From positions 10,219,501-10,283,500 of the forward strand of contig NC_087258.1 of assembly GCF_037042905.1 (NCBI RefSeq): DNA of 64,000 bases, in the 5' to 3' direction. How positions within the stretch are numbered: the first letter of the stretch is position 1; every line of letters begins with the position of its first letter. This DNA comes from Lytechinus pictus. Its lineage: Eukaryota; Echinodermata; Echinoidea; Temnopleuroida; Toxopneustidae. The position numbers and the translations under genes are program-made. Below are positions 30,758-40,839 of the stretch, one piece after another. The notes beneath the pieces are model-generated. The model had not been told where the DNA came from. It saw nothing but the letters and a program-made list of their open reading frames with translations, and made no database searches.

Positions 30758-31804
30758 ATGGACTTAGAAAATACAAATATTCCTGCAAATCCTCAAACTG
30801 AGAACGCGAGTAGAGACGACAGTCCAAAGCGTTGGGTTAATGATGTGGCTGACCCGGAGGTGGTAGTTCGTGTTGGAGAATTTGGTGACTCCATTCCAGT
30901 AGAGGGTCGACGAGAGTACACGTCACAGGAGTTCAGACTAAATACTCAGTATGTGGACAGTACAGACCCTACGGAAGTGGTTGGACGCCCAAGTGGAATA
31001 TCCTCACGAAGAGATGTACTACCCGAGAAGTTTGGTGGTAAAATGCCATGGCAGGATTATCAACGCCATTTTGATGTTTGCATGAATCTGAATGGCTGGA
31101 ATGATTTAGAAGCAGGACAGTACTTGGCTACTAGACTTCACGGTCCAGCACTGAAAGTACTTAGTAGTTTTGCTGTGAATGAGAGGATTACTTACAGCAA
31201 ATTGGCAAATCGGCTGGAGCAAAGATTTGGTCCTGGAGAAAACTCTGAAAACTTCCTCATCGAATTAAGAATGAGAAGACGTCGTAAGGATGAATCTCTG
31301 CAGGAGCTGGGGCAAAGCATCCGTGATTTGACAGGACTTGCTTATCCAGAATTAAACAGCGATGCAAGAGAACGCTTGGCTAGAGGGCATTTTTCTGATG
31401 CGATTGAAGAGCATGAAATCCGTGGAGGAATATTCCGAGCACACCCTAGCACTCTTGATGGAGCTATCCGTGCTGCCCTCGCGACAGAGTCTTTCATGAA
31501 GTCAGAGAGAGTGAGAGATCGCTTTAAGCCAACCCGTCAGATTCGTTCAATGGAGAGCAAGGTTGAACCAGTCCCTGTAGACGGAAATACAAAGAGAGAG
31601 ATTCAAGAATTAAAGTCAAATTTGCAACAACTTACGACAATGATTGAGAAGTTGGCAGTGAAACCTATAGTTTGTTATTTCTGCCAAGCACCAGGACACA
31701 TTGTGAGAGATTGCCCTAACAAAAACCGAGCTCAGGGAAACGACAACAGGCCTTCCCAGTGGGCCATGGGACGGCCACGCCCGCAAAATGGTCCCAGGGC
31801 ATAA
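30758..31804 (+). CDS. gag: Gag-like capsid/nucleocapsid protein
   Basis: 348 residues from the first ATG after the primer site. Residues about 85-240 have the make-up of a Ty3/gypsy capsid domain (MPWQDYQRHFDVCMNLNGW, then the ATRLHGPALKVL block and LEQRFGP). A basic linker follows, then a CCHC zinc knuckle with Cys306, Cys309, His314 and Cys319 (CYFCQAPGHIVRDC) for RNA binding. The C-terminus is Arg/Pro/Gln-rich. It ends at TAA 31802-31804. The pol frame opens only about 30 bp later in another frame, so Gag-Pol fusion by simple frameshifting is not possible here. The frame is intact. Confidence 0.92.
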   Translation: MDLENTNIPANPQTENASRDDSPKRWVNDVADPEVVVRVGEFGDSIPVEGRREYTSQEFRLNTQYVDSTDPTEVVGRPSGISSRRDVLPEKFGGKMPWQDYQRHFDVCMNLNGWNDLEAGQYLATRLHGPALKVLSSFAVNERITYSKLANRLEQRFGPGENSENFLIELRMRRRRKDESLQELGQSIRDLTGLAYPELNSDARERLARGHFSDAIEEHEIRGGIFRAHPSTLDGAIRAALATESFMKSERVRDRFKPTRQIRSMESKVEPVPVDGNTKREIQELKSNLQQLTTMIEKLAVKPIVCYFCQAPGHIVRDCPNKNRAQGNDNRPSQWAMGRPRPQNGPRA

Positions 31805-31865
31805 ATGATTACTTGGAAGTGACTTTGCCTAATGCAATTGTACCATAAATGAAATTCAAATTGGC

Positions 31866-33731
31866 ATGTTTGTTCCCATTAGAATTTTTGGAGTTACGGT
31901 GTTATTTCTTATTGATACGGGAGCCATGGTTACCGTTTTGAATAATCAAGTGTACAGAAGACTGTCGGAAGTCAAAACCGAATTACAGTCAACTCATGTT
32001 AAGCTACAGCAAGCAGATGGTACGCCTATAAGAGTACATGGAAGTCTCAACACAGAAGTGGAAATTGGTAGCACCCATCTAGAGGCTGAACTTGTGGTAG
32101 CTGACATTGAGAATGAAGGCATTCTTGGATTAGATGTTCTTACAATGACTGGAAGTATTATCGATTGTGACAAATTTGAGATGAACTGCAGAGGGGAGCT
32201 AATTCATTGTATTAGGAAGGGTGAATGTTCCCAAGTGAGACATGTTGATGTAGCCAAAGAAGTACCGGAATTTCTGAATGATTTACTGAGTAGATCAAAG
32301 ACGAACATTGACAAGTCAGATCAACCTAAACTAGTCAAACTGCTGACAGAGTATGAAGATGTATTTAGCAAGGGCGATCATGATCTGGGGAGGACAGACA
32401 AGATTACCCATTCGATACATACAACCTGCGCAGCCCCTATCAGACAACGACCTAGACGCCCACCCATGGGACAGAGGGAGGAGATTGAGAAGCAGGTGCA
32501 AGATATGTTAGACAGAGGCATAATCAAAGCATCGGCAAGCCCATGGTCGTCGCCCATAGTATTGGTAGATAAAAAAGATGGCTCTAAGAGGTTTTGTGTG
32601 GATTACAGAGAATTGAATAAACAAACAGTCCGAGACTCTTTTCCCCTTCCAAGAATTGATGAGTCAATTGATTGCCTAGCAGGTGCGAAATATTTTTGCA
32701 CTTTGGATTTAGCAGCTGGTTATTGGCAAGTACCACTTGATGATGATGCAAAACTCAAATCAGCTTTTGTGGTGCCGGGTGGACTCTTTCAATTCGAGGT
32801 GATGCCATTTGGACTGTGTAATGCCCCTTCAACCTTTGAGCGTCTAATGGAAACCGTACTAGTTGGACTCCAGTGGAAAAGTGTACTAATCTATCTGGAC
32901 GATGTAATAGTATTTGGTTCAACAGTGGAAGAGGTAGTAGAGAGATTAGAGGTTGTATTCATTCGACTTAGAGAGGCAAAGTTGAAATTGAAGCCCAGGA
33001 AATGTCACCTTTTTCAACTTGAAGTCTTATACCTTGGTCATGTGGTGTCGTCGAAGGGAGTGAGCACAGACCCATCTAAAACGGAGGCAGTAAGAAATTG
33101 GCCTACCCCAACTTCTGTCACAGATGTGAGAAGCTTCCTTGGGTTAGCATCCTACTATCGCCGATTCATCCACAAATTCTCTGATGTAGCCAAACCTATG
33201 ACAGAACTAACTAGGAAGGATAAACCTTTTATCTGGACGGAGCAATGTGAAGCTGCTTTCCAAGCACTAAAACTTAAACTGACCACTGCACCAATTTTGG
33301 CATATCCACGAATAGGGAAAGGATTCCTGTTAGACACTGATGCAAGCAAAGATGCAATTGGAGCTGTGCTTTCGCAGGAGGAGGATGGAAGAGAAAGAGT
33401 AGTTGGGTATGCCAGCACAACTCTCAGCAAAGCAGAGCAGAATTATTGTGTGACGAGGAGAGAGCTGCTTGCTATAGTCTACTTCCTAAAACATTTCAGA
33501 CCCTATTTATATGGACAAGAGGTGACAGTTCGTACTGATCATGGAGCATTGAGATGGCTGTTAAACTTCAAAAATCCAGAGGGACAATTAGCACGTTGGT
33601 TAGAGGTTATTAGTCAGTATAAACTCACCCTCGTGCACCGGGCAGGAAGACAACACTGCAATGCTGATGGACTGTCACGCCGCCCTTGCCGTCAATGTGG
33701 ACAAGCTGAAGATGTCTGTAATAATGAATAA
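31866..33731 (+). CDS. pol: Pol part 1: protease, reverse transcriptase, RNase H
   Basis: 621 residues. The aspartic protease motif LIDTGAMVTVL sits at the very start (Asp17). Reverse transcriptase carries CVDYRELNKQTV, LDLAAGYWQV, MPFGLCNAPSTFE and the catalytic YLDD at 343-346. RNase H carries LLDTDASKDAIGAVL (Asp492) and VRTDHGALRWLL (Asp558), and the ORF ends shortly after LSRRPCRQCGQ. The open frame extends about 30 bp upstream of this ATG to a TAA at about 31835, so a non-ATG or spliced start would add only a few residues. The ORF stops before the integrase, which is unusual for Ty3/gypsy, where these parts are normally one polyprotein. Confidence 0.95.
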   Translation: MFVPIRIFGVTVLFLIDTGAMVTVLNNQVYRRLSEVKTELQSTHVKLQQADGTPIRVHGSLNTEVEIGSTHLEAELVVADIENEGILGLDVLTMTGSIIDCDKFEMNCRGELIHCIRKGECSQVRHVDVAKEVPEFLNDLLSRSKTNIDKSDQPKLVKLLTEYEDVFSKGDHDLGRTDKITHSIHTTCAAPIRQRPRRPPMGQREEIEKQVQDMLDRGIIKASASPWSSPIVLVDKKDGSKRFCVDYRELNKQTVRDSFPLPRIDESIDCLAGAKYFCTLDLAAGYWQVPLDDDAKLKSAFVVPGGLFQFEVMPFGLCNAPSTFERLMETVLVGLQWKSVLIYLDDVIVFGSTVEEVVERLEVVFIRLREAKLKLKPRKCHLFQLEVLYLGHVVSSKGVSTDPSKTEAVRNWPTPTSVTDVRSFLGLASYYRRFIHKFSDVAKPMTELTRKDKPFIWTEQCEAAFQALKLKLTTAPILAYPRIGKGFLLDTDASKDAIGAVLSQEEDGRERVVGYASTTLSKAEQNYCVTRRELLAIVYFLKHFRPYLYGQEVTVRTDHGALRWLLNFKNPEGQLARWLEVISQYKLTLVHRAGRQHCNADGLSRRPCRQCGQAEDVCNNE

Positions 33732-33811
33732 GAAAATTCATTGATTAGCTCTTGAGATATTGTGTATTTTATGAATTCATGTTTCCTATTTGTATGTGTA
33801 TATATATATAG

Positions 33812-35308
33812 GTGGTTTACCATGTTAACTTTATCTGGACAATTATGGCAGCGATGAATATTGAAGACGAACTTGTTGATAAGATACAAGCAATCACATT
33901 GACCCCGACTATTACATACCACAACATAAGAGCATCACAATTACAGGATTCTGATATTAAACACGTATTACTCTGGAAGGAGCAGAGGGAACAAAGGCCT
34001 GACTGGAAAGATGTTTCTACTCTCTCTTCTGCTACAAAGAAATACTGGATAAATTGGGACTTATTAGAAGTCAAGGATAATGTGCTGACCCGGAGATGGG
34101 AATCAAACGATGGAAAAGAGGTCAATTGGAAAATCGTGCTCCCACGCGCTTTGAGACACAAAGTTCTGCTTGAACTACACAGTTCTAATACTGGATGTCA
34201 TTTGGGAATGAATAAATTGTTGCACAAAGTCCAGCAACGTTATTATTGGGTTGGATTAACAGCAGATGTACGATCAATGGTTAGAAGATGTAATATTTGT
34301 GCAAAACTGAAGAATCCACCGAAGAAGGCGAGAGCCCCCCTGCAACAATATCGTGTTGGAGCCCCACTGGAGAGGGTGGCAGCCGACATATTAGGCCCCT
34401 TGCCCATAACAGAGAGAGGAAACAGATATGTTCTAGTAGTGGGAGATTATTTTACTAAGTGGGTAGAAGCATATCCACTGCCGAACCAAGAGGCTATCAC
34501 AATAACTAGAGTATTGGTTCAAGAGTTTATTTCACGATTTGGAGTACCTAAAGAATTGCACACTGATCAGGGCCGCAATTTTGAATCTAATGTCATGACG
34601 GAAGTATGCAAGATATTAGGGATAAAGAAAACTAAGACATGCCCATTACACCCAAGGGGAGATGGATTTGTGGAACGATTCAATCTTACCCTGGTACACA
34701 CTGTTGCTTCCATTCTTGAGCCAGACCGGAATCAGAAAGATTGGGATGAGAAAGTACCTCTTGCGATGATGGCATATAGATCATCTGTTCAGGAATCAAC
34801 TGGGGAAACTCCAGCTATGATGATGATGGGCAGAGAGATTTCCCTTCCACTGGATGTCTTGGTTCAATCTCCAACTCCTGAAAGGCTGGAAGAAACAGAT
34901 TATACATATGAGTTACGTCAAAAGCTGCAAGATGTACATGAGGCTGCAAGAGAGAAATTACGCATAAGTGCAGAACGTCAAGCAAGGACATATGACAGGA
35001 ACACTCAACTGAGAAGTTTTCAAAAAGGGGACTGGGTATGGTTGAGTGGAGTACATAGGAAGAGAGGAGTATGTCCTAAGTTCATGCCGAAATGGACAGG
35101 GCCGTATCTAATAATGGACAAGTTATCTGATGTAGTATATAGGATACAGTTAAGTAGGAAATCTCAAGCCAAAGTAGTGCACTTAGATAGATTGAAGTCA
35201 TATGAGGGCCCTTCACTGAAGGATTGGACTAAATTACATGTATTACCCCCTAGAAGAAACCCAGAAAGAATTAAGAGGACCCCTAGAAGATACATATGTG
35301 TACAATAA
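33812..35308 (+). CDS. Pol part 2: integrase as a separate ORF
   Basis: 498 residues in a different frame from the RT ORF, 80 bp after its stop. The H2C2 zinc domain has His123, His130, Cys160 and Cys163 (ELHSSNTGCHLG, then RRCNICAK). The catalytic triad is Asp192 (AADILGP), Asp252 (LHTDQGRNFES) and Glu288 (GFVERFN), giving D-59-D-35-E spacing. A GPY/F-like tail follows (MPKWTGPYLI, VVHLDRLKSY). It inserts the cDNA into the genome. Upstream lies TTTCCTATTTG and a TA run ending in AG, a possible splice acceptor just before GTGGTTTACCATG. All catalytic residues are present and the frame is intact. Confidence 0.93.
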   Translation: MVYHVNFIWTIMAAMNIEDELVDKIQAITLTPTITYHNIRASQLQDSDIKHVLLWKEQREQRPDWKDVSTLSSATKKYWINWDLLEVKDNVLTRRWESNDGKEVNWKIVLPRALRHKVLLELHSSNTGCHLGMNKLLHKVQQRYYWVGLTADVRSMVRRCNICAKLKNPPKKARAPLQQYRVGAPLERVAADILGPLPITERGNRYVLVVGDYFTKWVEAYPLPNQEAITITRVLVQEFISRFGVPKELHTDQGRNFESNVMTEVCKILGIKKTKTCPLHPRGDGFVERFNLTLVHTVASILEPDRNQKDWDEKVPLAMMAYRSSVQESTGETPAMMMMGREISLPLDVLVQSPTPERLEETDYTYELRQKLQDVHEAAREKLRISAERQARTYDRNTQLRSFQKGDWVWLSGVHRKRGVCPKFMPKWTGPYLIMDKLSDVVYRIQLSRKSQAKVVHLDRLKSYEGPSLKDWTKLHVLPPRRNPERIKRTPRRYICVQ

Positions 35309-35346
35309 CAAACTTTTATGCATGTTTTACTTCCCTCTATCATACA

Positions 35347-35350
35347 GATG
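35347..35350 (+). promoter_or_regulatory. Splice acceptor fused to the ORF4 start codon
   Basis: TTTTACTTCCCTCTATCATACAG runs straight into ATG at 35348: a pyrimidine tract, CAG, then the start codon. It would make ORF4 the first ORF of a spliced mRNA, as env is in retroviruses. It pairs logically with the donor at 27392. RNA evidence is lacking. Confidence 0.55.
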
Positions 35351-36124
35351 CCTCGTTGCAGGAAATGCAAGAAAGATTTTGAAGGTTATGCACTGTTCAG
35401 AAGTCATCTCCAGAAGGAACATGATTCCGATCTGACATACAAATGTAAGAGGTGTGACTTTGAGCATGAGGATGAAAAGGCGCTTTTAAGACATTATCGT
35501 CGACAACATGGCATGAAGGGTACATCAACAAGAAATTCCAAATATGACGAAGCAACAATCAGATATCTAAGGAGGAGAGATGCAAAGGAGAGGCAAGAAA
35601 GAAGAGAGGCAGAAAGGAGAGAGGCAGAAAGGCAGGAGAAGAGAGAGGAAGGAAAAAGGGAGAGGGAAGAGGAACAGAAGGATGAAGGAGGGGGTCAAAA
35701 AGAGAAAGAAAGAAGGGAAATGGCGAAAAGGATATCGAAAGAGATAGAGGAAGGAAAGAAGAAGCAGGAAGCAGAGATCAGTCTGAACGCCACCACGGAT
35801 TCAGAGAATGAAGCCAGTAGCGAAGAAGAGGTAAATGTAGAGAGCGATGGAGAAGAAAGTAGAAATGAAGAGAGCAGCAGCATGAGCGAAGAGGAGGCCG
35901 AAGAAAGAAGAGTGCCACCTCTCAGGATGTTGGTGCGCCAACCTTCAACCGATGACCAACTCGGGGTGACGTGTTATGTTCAAAGGCCTAGCCTGGGCAA
36001 CACGATACTAAAATGTGTTTCAATTGTCACAGAGACATATGTAAATATTCACGGACAAAGTGTGTTGCATGAGAGGAGGGTTAGCAAATTTTATCCAAAT
36101 GACGAGCTGTCCGATTCGGAATGA
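35348..36124 (+). CDS. ORF4: two-finger C2H2 protein with charged helix
   Basis: 258 residues from the ATG at 35348. An ATG 30 bp upstream in frame lies before the acceptor and is less likely. Two adjacent C2H2 fingers open the protein: Cys4, Cys7, His20, His25 and Cys33, Cys36, His49, His54, both C-X2-C-X12-H-X4-H. Residues about 70-145 are a highly charged Arg/Glu/Lys helix (RREAERREAERQEKREEGK), probably a coiled coil. An acidic Ser/Glu stretch follows (SENEASSEEEVNVESDGEES), and the C-terminus is more globular (LGVTCYVQRPSLGNTILKC). It sits at the position of env in errantiviruses, but has no signal peptide or membrane helix. A nucleic-acid-binding accessory factor is the simplest guess. 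No known family was recognised. Confidence 0.85.
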   Translation: MPRCRKCKKDFEGYALFRSHLQKEHDSDLTYKCKRCDFEHEDEKALLRHYRRQHGMKGTSTRNSKYDEATIRYLRRRDAKERQERREAERREAERQEKREEGKREREEEQKDEGGGQKEKERREMAKRISKEIEEGKKKQEAEISLNATTDSENEASSEEEVNVESDGEESRNEESSSMSEEEAEERRVPPLRMLVRQPSTDDQLGVTCYVQRPSLGNTILKCVSIVTETYVNIHGQSVLHERRVSKFYPNDELSDSE

Positions 36125-36236
36125 TTCAATAATAATGTTGTTTTCACTTTTGTAAATACTTGGAATCTTTATATATATATATTATATTATAAAATAAGAA
36201 TGTTAAAATATTCCTTCGCTGAGGACAGCGAATTTT

Positions 36237-36248
36237 GAAAGGCGGGGG
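36237..36248 (+). promoter_or_regulatory. Polypurine tract
   Basis: GAAAGGCGGGGG, three bases before the 3' LTR start, is the expected primer for plus-strand DNA synthesis. It is interrupted by one C. Confidence 0.65.
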
Positions 36249-36251
36249 TAA

Positions 36252-39200
36252 TGTGACGGTTTTTGCCCCCCCCCCTTAAAAAAAAAAAATTTATGATGAA
36301 CGATGCTGTTATGAAAGGCTATTATTATTTATTGTAAATGATTATGTAAAGATGTCATGTTGAGTTGTCACCCTGTTATTATAAAATGAAGAATTAGTAC
36401 TTACCTCTGATATTTTCAAGTAATAATGTATTTCACGGAAGCTGGCTGTTTGTCAAACAAGTTTTCGCAATCATCATTTTATACGTCCTGTGATAGTTAG
36501 GGTTGTAATTGATTGTGACGTCATAATGGTATTGGCCTTTGGTCGGCAGACTATAGTGACGCGCATGCATTGTGACGTCATAGAAGTTTCGCGTTGGGCG
36601 GGGTATTTTTGACCAATCAGGGGACAGGATTTTGGGGTATAAATATGGGGCGGGAGGCACAAATTCGGCACAACTTGTTCCAGTCGCCATCTTGAAAGGT
36701 CACGGTCATCTCCATCAGTAAACAATTTTCTTTTCTTCTCAATTTCAATCTTGAACATCTCACACTGTAAGTACTCTTTTATCATGATTCTATAGGAGAA
36801 AGAAATATGAGGTTGATGTAGACTGCTTCCTAAAATTGATTTTAAAGAATTTATAGGATAAAAGAAAGATTTTGTGAAGGAAAAATTGATTCTTGAACCC
36901 TGGATTTTAAAATGAGGGTTTTGTAAGAAATTTCATTTAAGAGGTACTTTAATATCTAATGAAGATAATTTAAATGATCTATTAAGTGTATGTTGAAATA
37001 ATTTTAACTGAATTGTTGTATTGTTTTTGTCATTAGATTGGAAGAATGGTGAAAATTTTCTAAGTGCCACTATTTTGGCCTTTTACTCAAAACTTTTCTA
37101 AGTGTCACTATTTTGGTTCTCTTACTTGGGACATGGATAGAAAATAATCACTCACTGCATTCATTGTTTGTAATTATTTATTATAGAATCAACAACTTAT
37201 ACAAGATGATTCCAGCACCAGTTACATGTAGGGTCTGGGACCCTGGCATTGTTAACAGATATCTATGGCTTTAATTATTATAGACCTTGAACATTGAATT
37301 TATTACTTACTCTTAGTCTTTTGGCTAAGCCCTGAAGTTGAGTGTGTCTCATAGTGCCTTAAATTCATGATCTGTACCAATTAATGTATGAATCACCATA
37401 GAATGTATCATAGATCAAAATATTCTAAGTATTGACACTTTGGTCATTTATGGTAGGAAAAATATTCTAAGTATAGACACTTTGGTCATTTCATGGAATA
37501 AAAAAAATATTCAAAGTATAGACACTTTGGTCATTTATGGTATAATAATATTCTAAGTATAGACACTGTGTACATTTCATAGACCAGAATTTTCTAAGTA
37601 TTGACACTTTGGTAATTTCATGGTATGAAAAATATTCTAAGTATAGACACTGTGGTCATTTAAGGTATAATAATATTCTAAGTATAGACACTGTGTACAT
37701 TTCATAGACCAGAATTTTCTAAGTATTGACACTTTGGTCATTTCATGGTATGAAAAATATTCTAAGTATAGACACTTTGGTCATTTAAGGTATAATAATA
37801 TTCTAAGTATAGACACTGTGTACATTTCATAGACCAGAATTTTCTAAGTATTGACACTTTGGTCATTTCATGGTATGGAAAATATTCTAAGTATAGACAC
37901 TGTGGTCATTGCATAGACCAAAATCTTTCTAAGTATAGACACTTTGGTCATTTTGTATTACTATATGGATATATATTATTGTTGTGAATGAAATTATTTA
38001 TGCTTACTAATTTTCAAGTATGATAGTCTTGTTGGTGTCACTAGTCCCCCTACCCCCCCCCCCCCCATCATCATAACCAGATGTTCCAGGTGCTGAGGAA
38101 AGTGACAGAGAATGGCAATGTGATGAACTTATTGATGATCATTCGATGGCATTAGACAGAACATAAAGCAATTTATGATGAGATGATCATTCATTTAGGC
38201 CATCATGGAGGCCGATTATCTTTGATGATGATGAGCAGAGGAAAAACCAGGATTGAAGTACTTAGATGCCCCACCCCTCTCTAACTCCTCCCTAGTGCAC
38301 CATCATGCTTAATTTATTTAATGTTTACCTATGTAAGAGATACTAGAGTTTCGAATCTGAAAGAAATGGTCCAGGTTAAACACAGAAAGTTGGTTCTTAG
38401 TAAAGATTTCTCTTGCATAGTTTCTGGGAGATAGCATCTCTGAGGCCAGTTACTATAAGCGACGGTGATTGGAAAGTTTAGTAGGCATGGACCGACAGAG
38501 TGGTCGTGTTTACATGATTGTGGCCAGTTATTTGAGTTCAGGTTTCGCCCAGGAGGGGAGTGTTGGAGTTGGTCTGGTTTTGAGACAATTGGAATTTATA
38601 TTAAAAGGAAAGGTTGTGATGTGCGCTGGTCGCATCAACATGTTTTAGGAAATTGAATTGGAAAAGAAGAGATAAAACTAACTAAGAAACTAGGATGGAT
38701 TTGTTTGGAAGACCGCGAGTTATAATAACAGGCCTACTCGGAGATAAGCTATGGTATGAATGAATTTGAAATAGAAAGTAAGGAATGTGAAATTAATCTA
38801 ATGTACCTTAGGCTTATAGAATTTTCACTTCTCTTGGGGTGAACCAGTTTACTATGTCGGATTGTCCTGAGCTCAATGTAAATAGACGTATAAACGTTGA
38901 AATGTAGCAGACTACAAACAGCAATTTTATATTATTAAAGTTCAAGTTACATGTTATTACAAAGCATTCTTAGATTAATTTATTGCAGCACTGCCTGACC
39001 AATAGTAGTTAAGATGAATGATGATGGAAGCCGTGTCATGAGACAGTCATTAGACAAGATTGAGAGTAAATTATTTAGCCAAAGTTTGCTTGATGCAAAT
39101 GACCCTTTAAGCCATCGAATCTTGCTTGGAATGGGAGAAGTACAAGACTGTAAAAGCGAGAGGCTAATTAGACGGTGCAATGAGAGGCCCGATACGAGTT

Positions 39201-39817
39201 GAGAATGGCTGCTTATACATGGCCAGCCTAGTGCCTGTGCGAGAAATTGTCTAAGTACGGAGCATGTGGCTAACGTACATTGATTAGTAGTACACGTGTG
39301 TATGACGAGAGCAAGTTGCAGAGATGAGTAAAAGACTGAGACGAATTCAAGTCAATAATTACAAATTATACCAATTAATTTAGTACAGAATATTTACCAA
39401 GAAGTCTTGAATTGTCTTTTGTTCAGTTTAAATGAAGCTTGTTGCACTTAAAACAGACATCTTGGTGAATTTTCTTTTCAGTCTTGTAGAGCACAACGGA
39501 TGAGCGGTTTGAGATTGTAGTTTGGAAAGCATGGTCTGTGGAAAATTAGTTAAAGGCCCAGGCACGCAAAACTCTTAGCCAATCAGTGGTATGCATTTCT
39601 GTCACGTGTGCATATTTGATTAATTGGAATTCTCGCTCTTGTTAAAGTCTTGTACTATTACGTCACTTGATTTTATGACGTACTTTAACTTTCAAATTGG
39701 GATCAACTGAATACTCCTCAGTTGATCCAGGGGTCATGTCCCTCTAAAAACATGTGGTGGCAGCAAATACTTTTGGAGTTGTAGACAGAGAGAGCCCTTG
39801 GGGTGACCCGCGTCACA
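36252..39817 (+). repeat. 3' LTR (3566 bp)
   Basis: Same boundaries and content as the 5' LTR. By eye the differences are T to C at about 38045, a poly-C tract three bases longer at about 38050-38066, and G to A near the end (GGGTGACCCG for GGGTGGCCCG). All ORFs in it duplicate those in the 5' LTR and are not genes. It contains the tandem array at about 37415-37950. Confidence 0.95.
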
Positions 39818-39873
39818 ATATCTTCTTCATTTGGAGGCTTTTTTAAAAACCTGGTTCTGGTGTCTAACTGCCT

Positions 39874-40009
39874 GGGCCTATGTTTATTGGGTCAGGTAAC
39901 TACTAGTATCATGGTAACGCTGATCAACAGCCAATCAGAATAAAGGATTGCATGCAAGTTACCATTAAGTTAAGTTAACATAATGGTAAATTTTTATGCA
40001 ACGGGGCCC
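39874..40009. mobile_element. GGGCCCCGTTGCATAAA-type MITE, decayed
   Basis: The right terminus is TTTTTATGCAACGGGGCCC and the left is degraded. The interior, AACGCTGATCAACAGCCAAT, matches the intact relative at 59777-59935. It lies between the Ty3/gypsy 3' LTR and the right inverted-repeat arm. Confidence 0.6.
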
Positions 40010-40109
40010 AGAATAGCTACAGTGTAAATTACCTCTCTCCGCCCCCTGAATTAGCATATTTGACAAAACATGTCCTCAATTTCTGAGACAAAACACATCT
40101 TCAATTTCT

Positions 40110-40790
40110 GAGGCATCTAATTCTAAACCTGAGAGCTCATTTCTATGACACTATAGTTTATACAAGCCTTGTTATCTGTCATGGTGGCCAATGCATTTAT
40201 GCAGTGCAGTATGTATGTACAGTACATTGTATATATGTATACTGTATAGCCCCAATGGATAATTGACATTTTTTTATTTAATAAAGATATATTTCACAAA
40301 TATCCGTAAAACCCAAAGTGGAGGAATAAAAGCAATATAGCTATATGAAGCTGCTTGCTATTGTTGACCTCGTACCATCTAATATCCCAGAACCCCAGGA
40401 TGATAAAACCTACTTTTTGGCTGAAAAAAGGCTACAAAAATGGGAAAATTTAGGTATAATTACCTTTTAACTCTACAAATAATGGTTTAAAAGTACTAAT
40501 CATAGGAAAAACAAATTGCCTGCCCCAAAAAACATATGAATAGACACCAAAACCAGAGAAATTGACCACCAAATAAAAAAATTGTGGCCAAAACTGTGAT
40601 TTTGGGGGGTTTTGGCGGCCATTTTGGATTTTGGCCCGGCACACTTTTTTCTCGGACCTGAGACAAAAAATATTGTCATTTCATGTTGAGATACATTACA
40701 AGGAATAAAAAAAAAACTGTTGTCATATTGAAATTACAAAAAAAGTATTTTTGACCCATGTATAGCCCACTCCTACTGTAATGTAGCACA
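40110..40790 (+). repeat. Right arm of a large inverted repeat
   Basis: Close reverse-complement copy of 26110-26780. The spacer between the arms, excluding the 12.9-kb retrotransposon, is only about 400 bp. Confidence 0.8.
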
Positions 40791-40839
40791 TGGGTATACA
40801 GCGTAATTATACAGTGGGTGTACAGTGTAGTTTTTTTTA

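Larger units (their letters stand above)
26877..39817 (+). mobile_element. Complete Ty3/gypsy retrotransposon with 3.56-kb LTRs
   Basis: The two LTRs begin TGTGACG and end CGTCACA. By eye they differ at only two bases and in one poly-C length, so the insertion is very recent. Between them lie a tRNA-Leu(AAG)-type primer site, gag with a zinc knuckle, a protease-RT-RNase H ORF, an integrase ORF, a fourth ORF with two C2H2 fingers, and a purine tract. The RT-before-integrase order and the GPY/F-like integrase tail place it in Metaviridae (Ty3/gypsy). LTRs are about ten times longer than usual and contain a 42-bp tandem repeat. No target-site duplication is visible: the 5' flank ends CATAA and the 3' flank starts ATATC. 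Confidence 0.95.
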
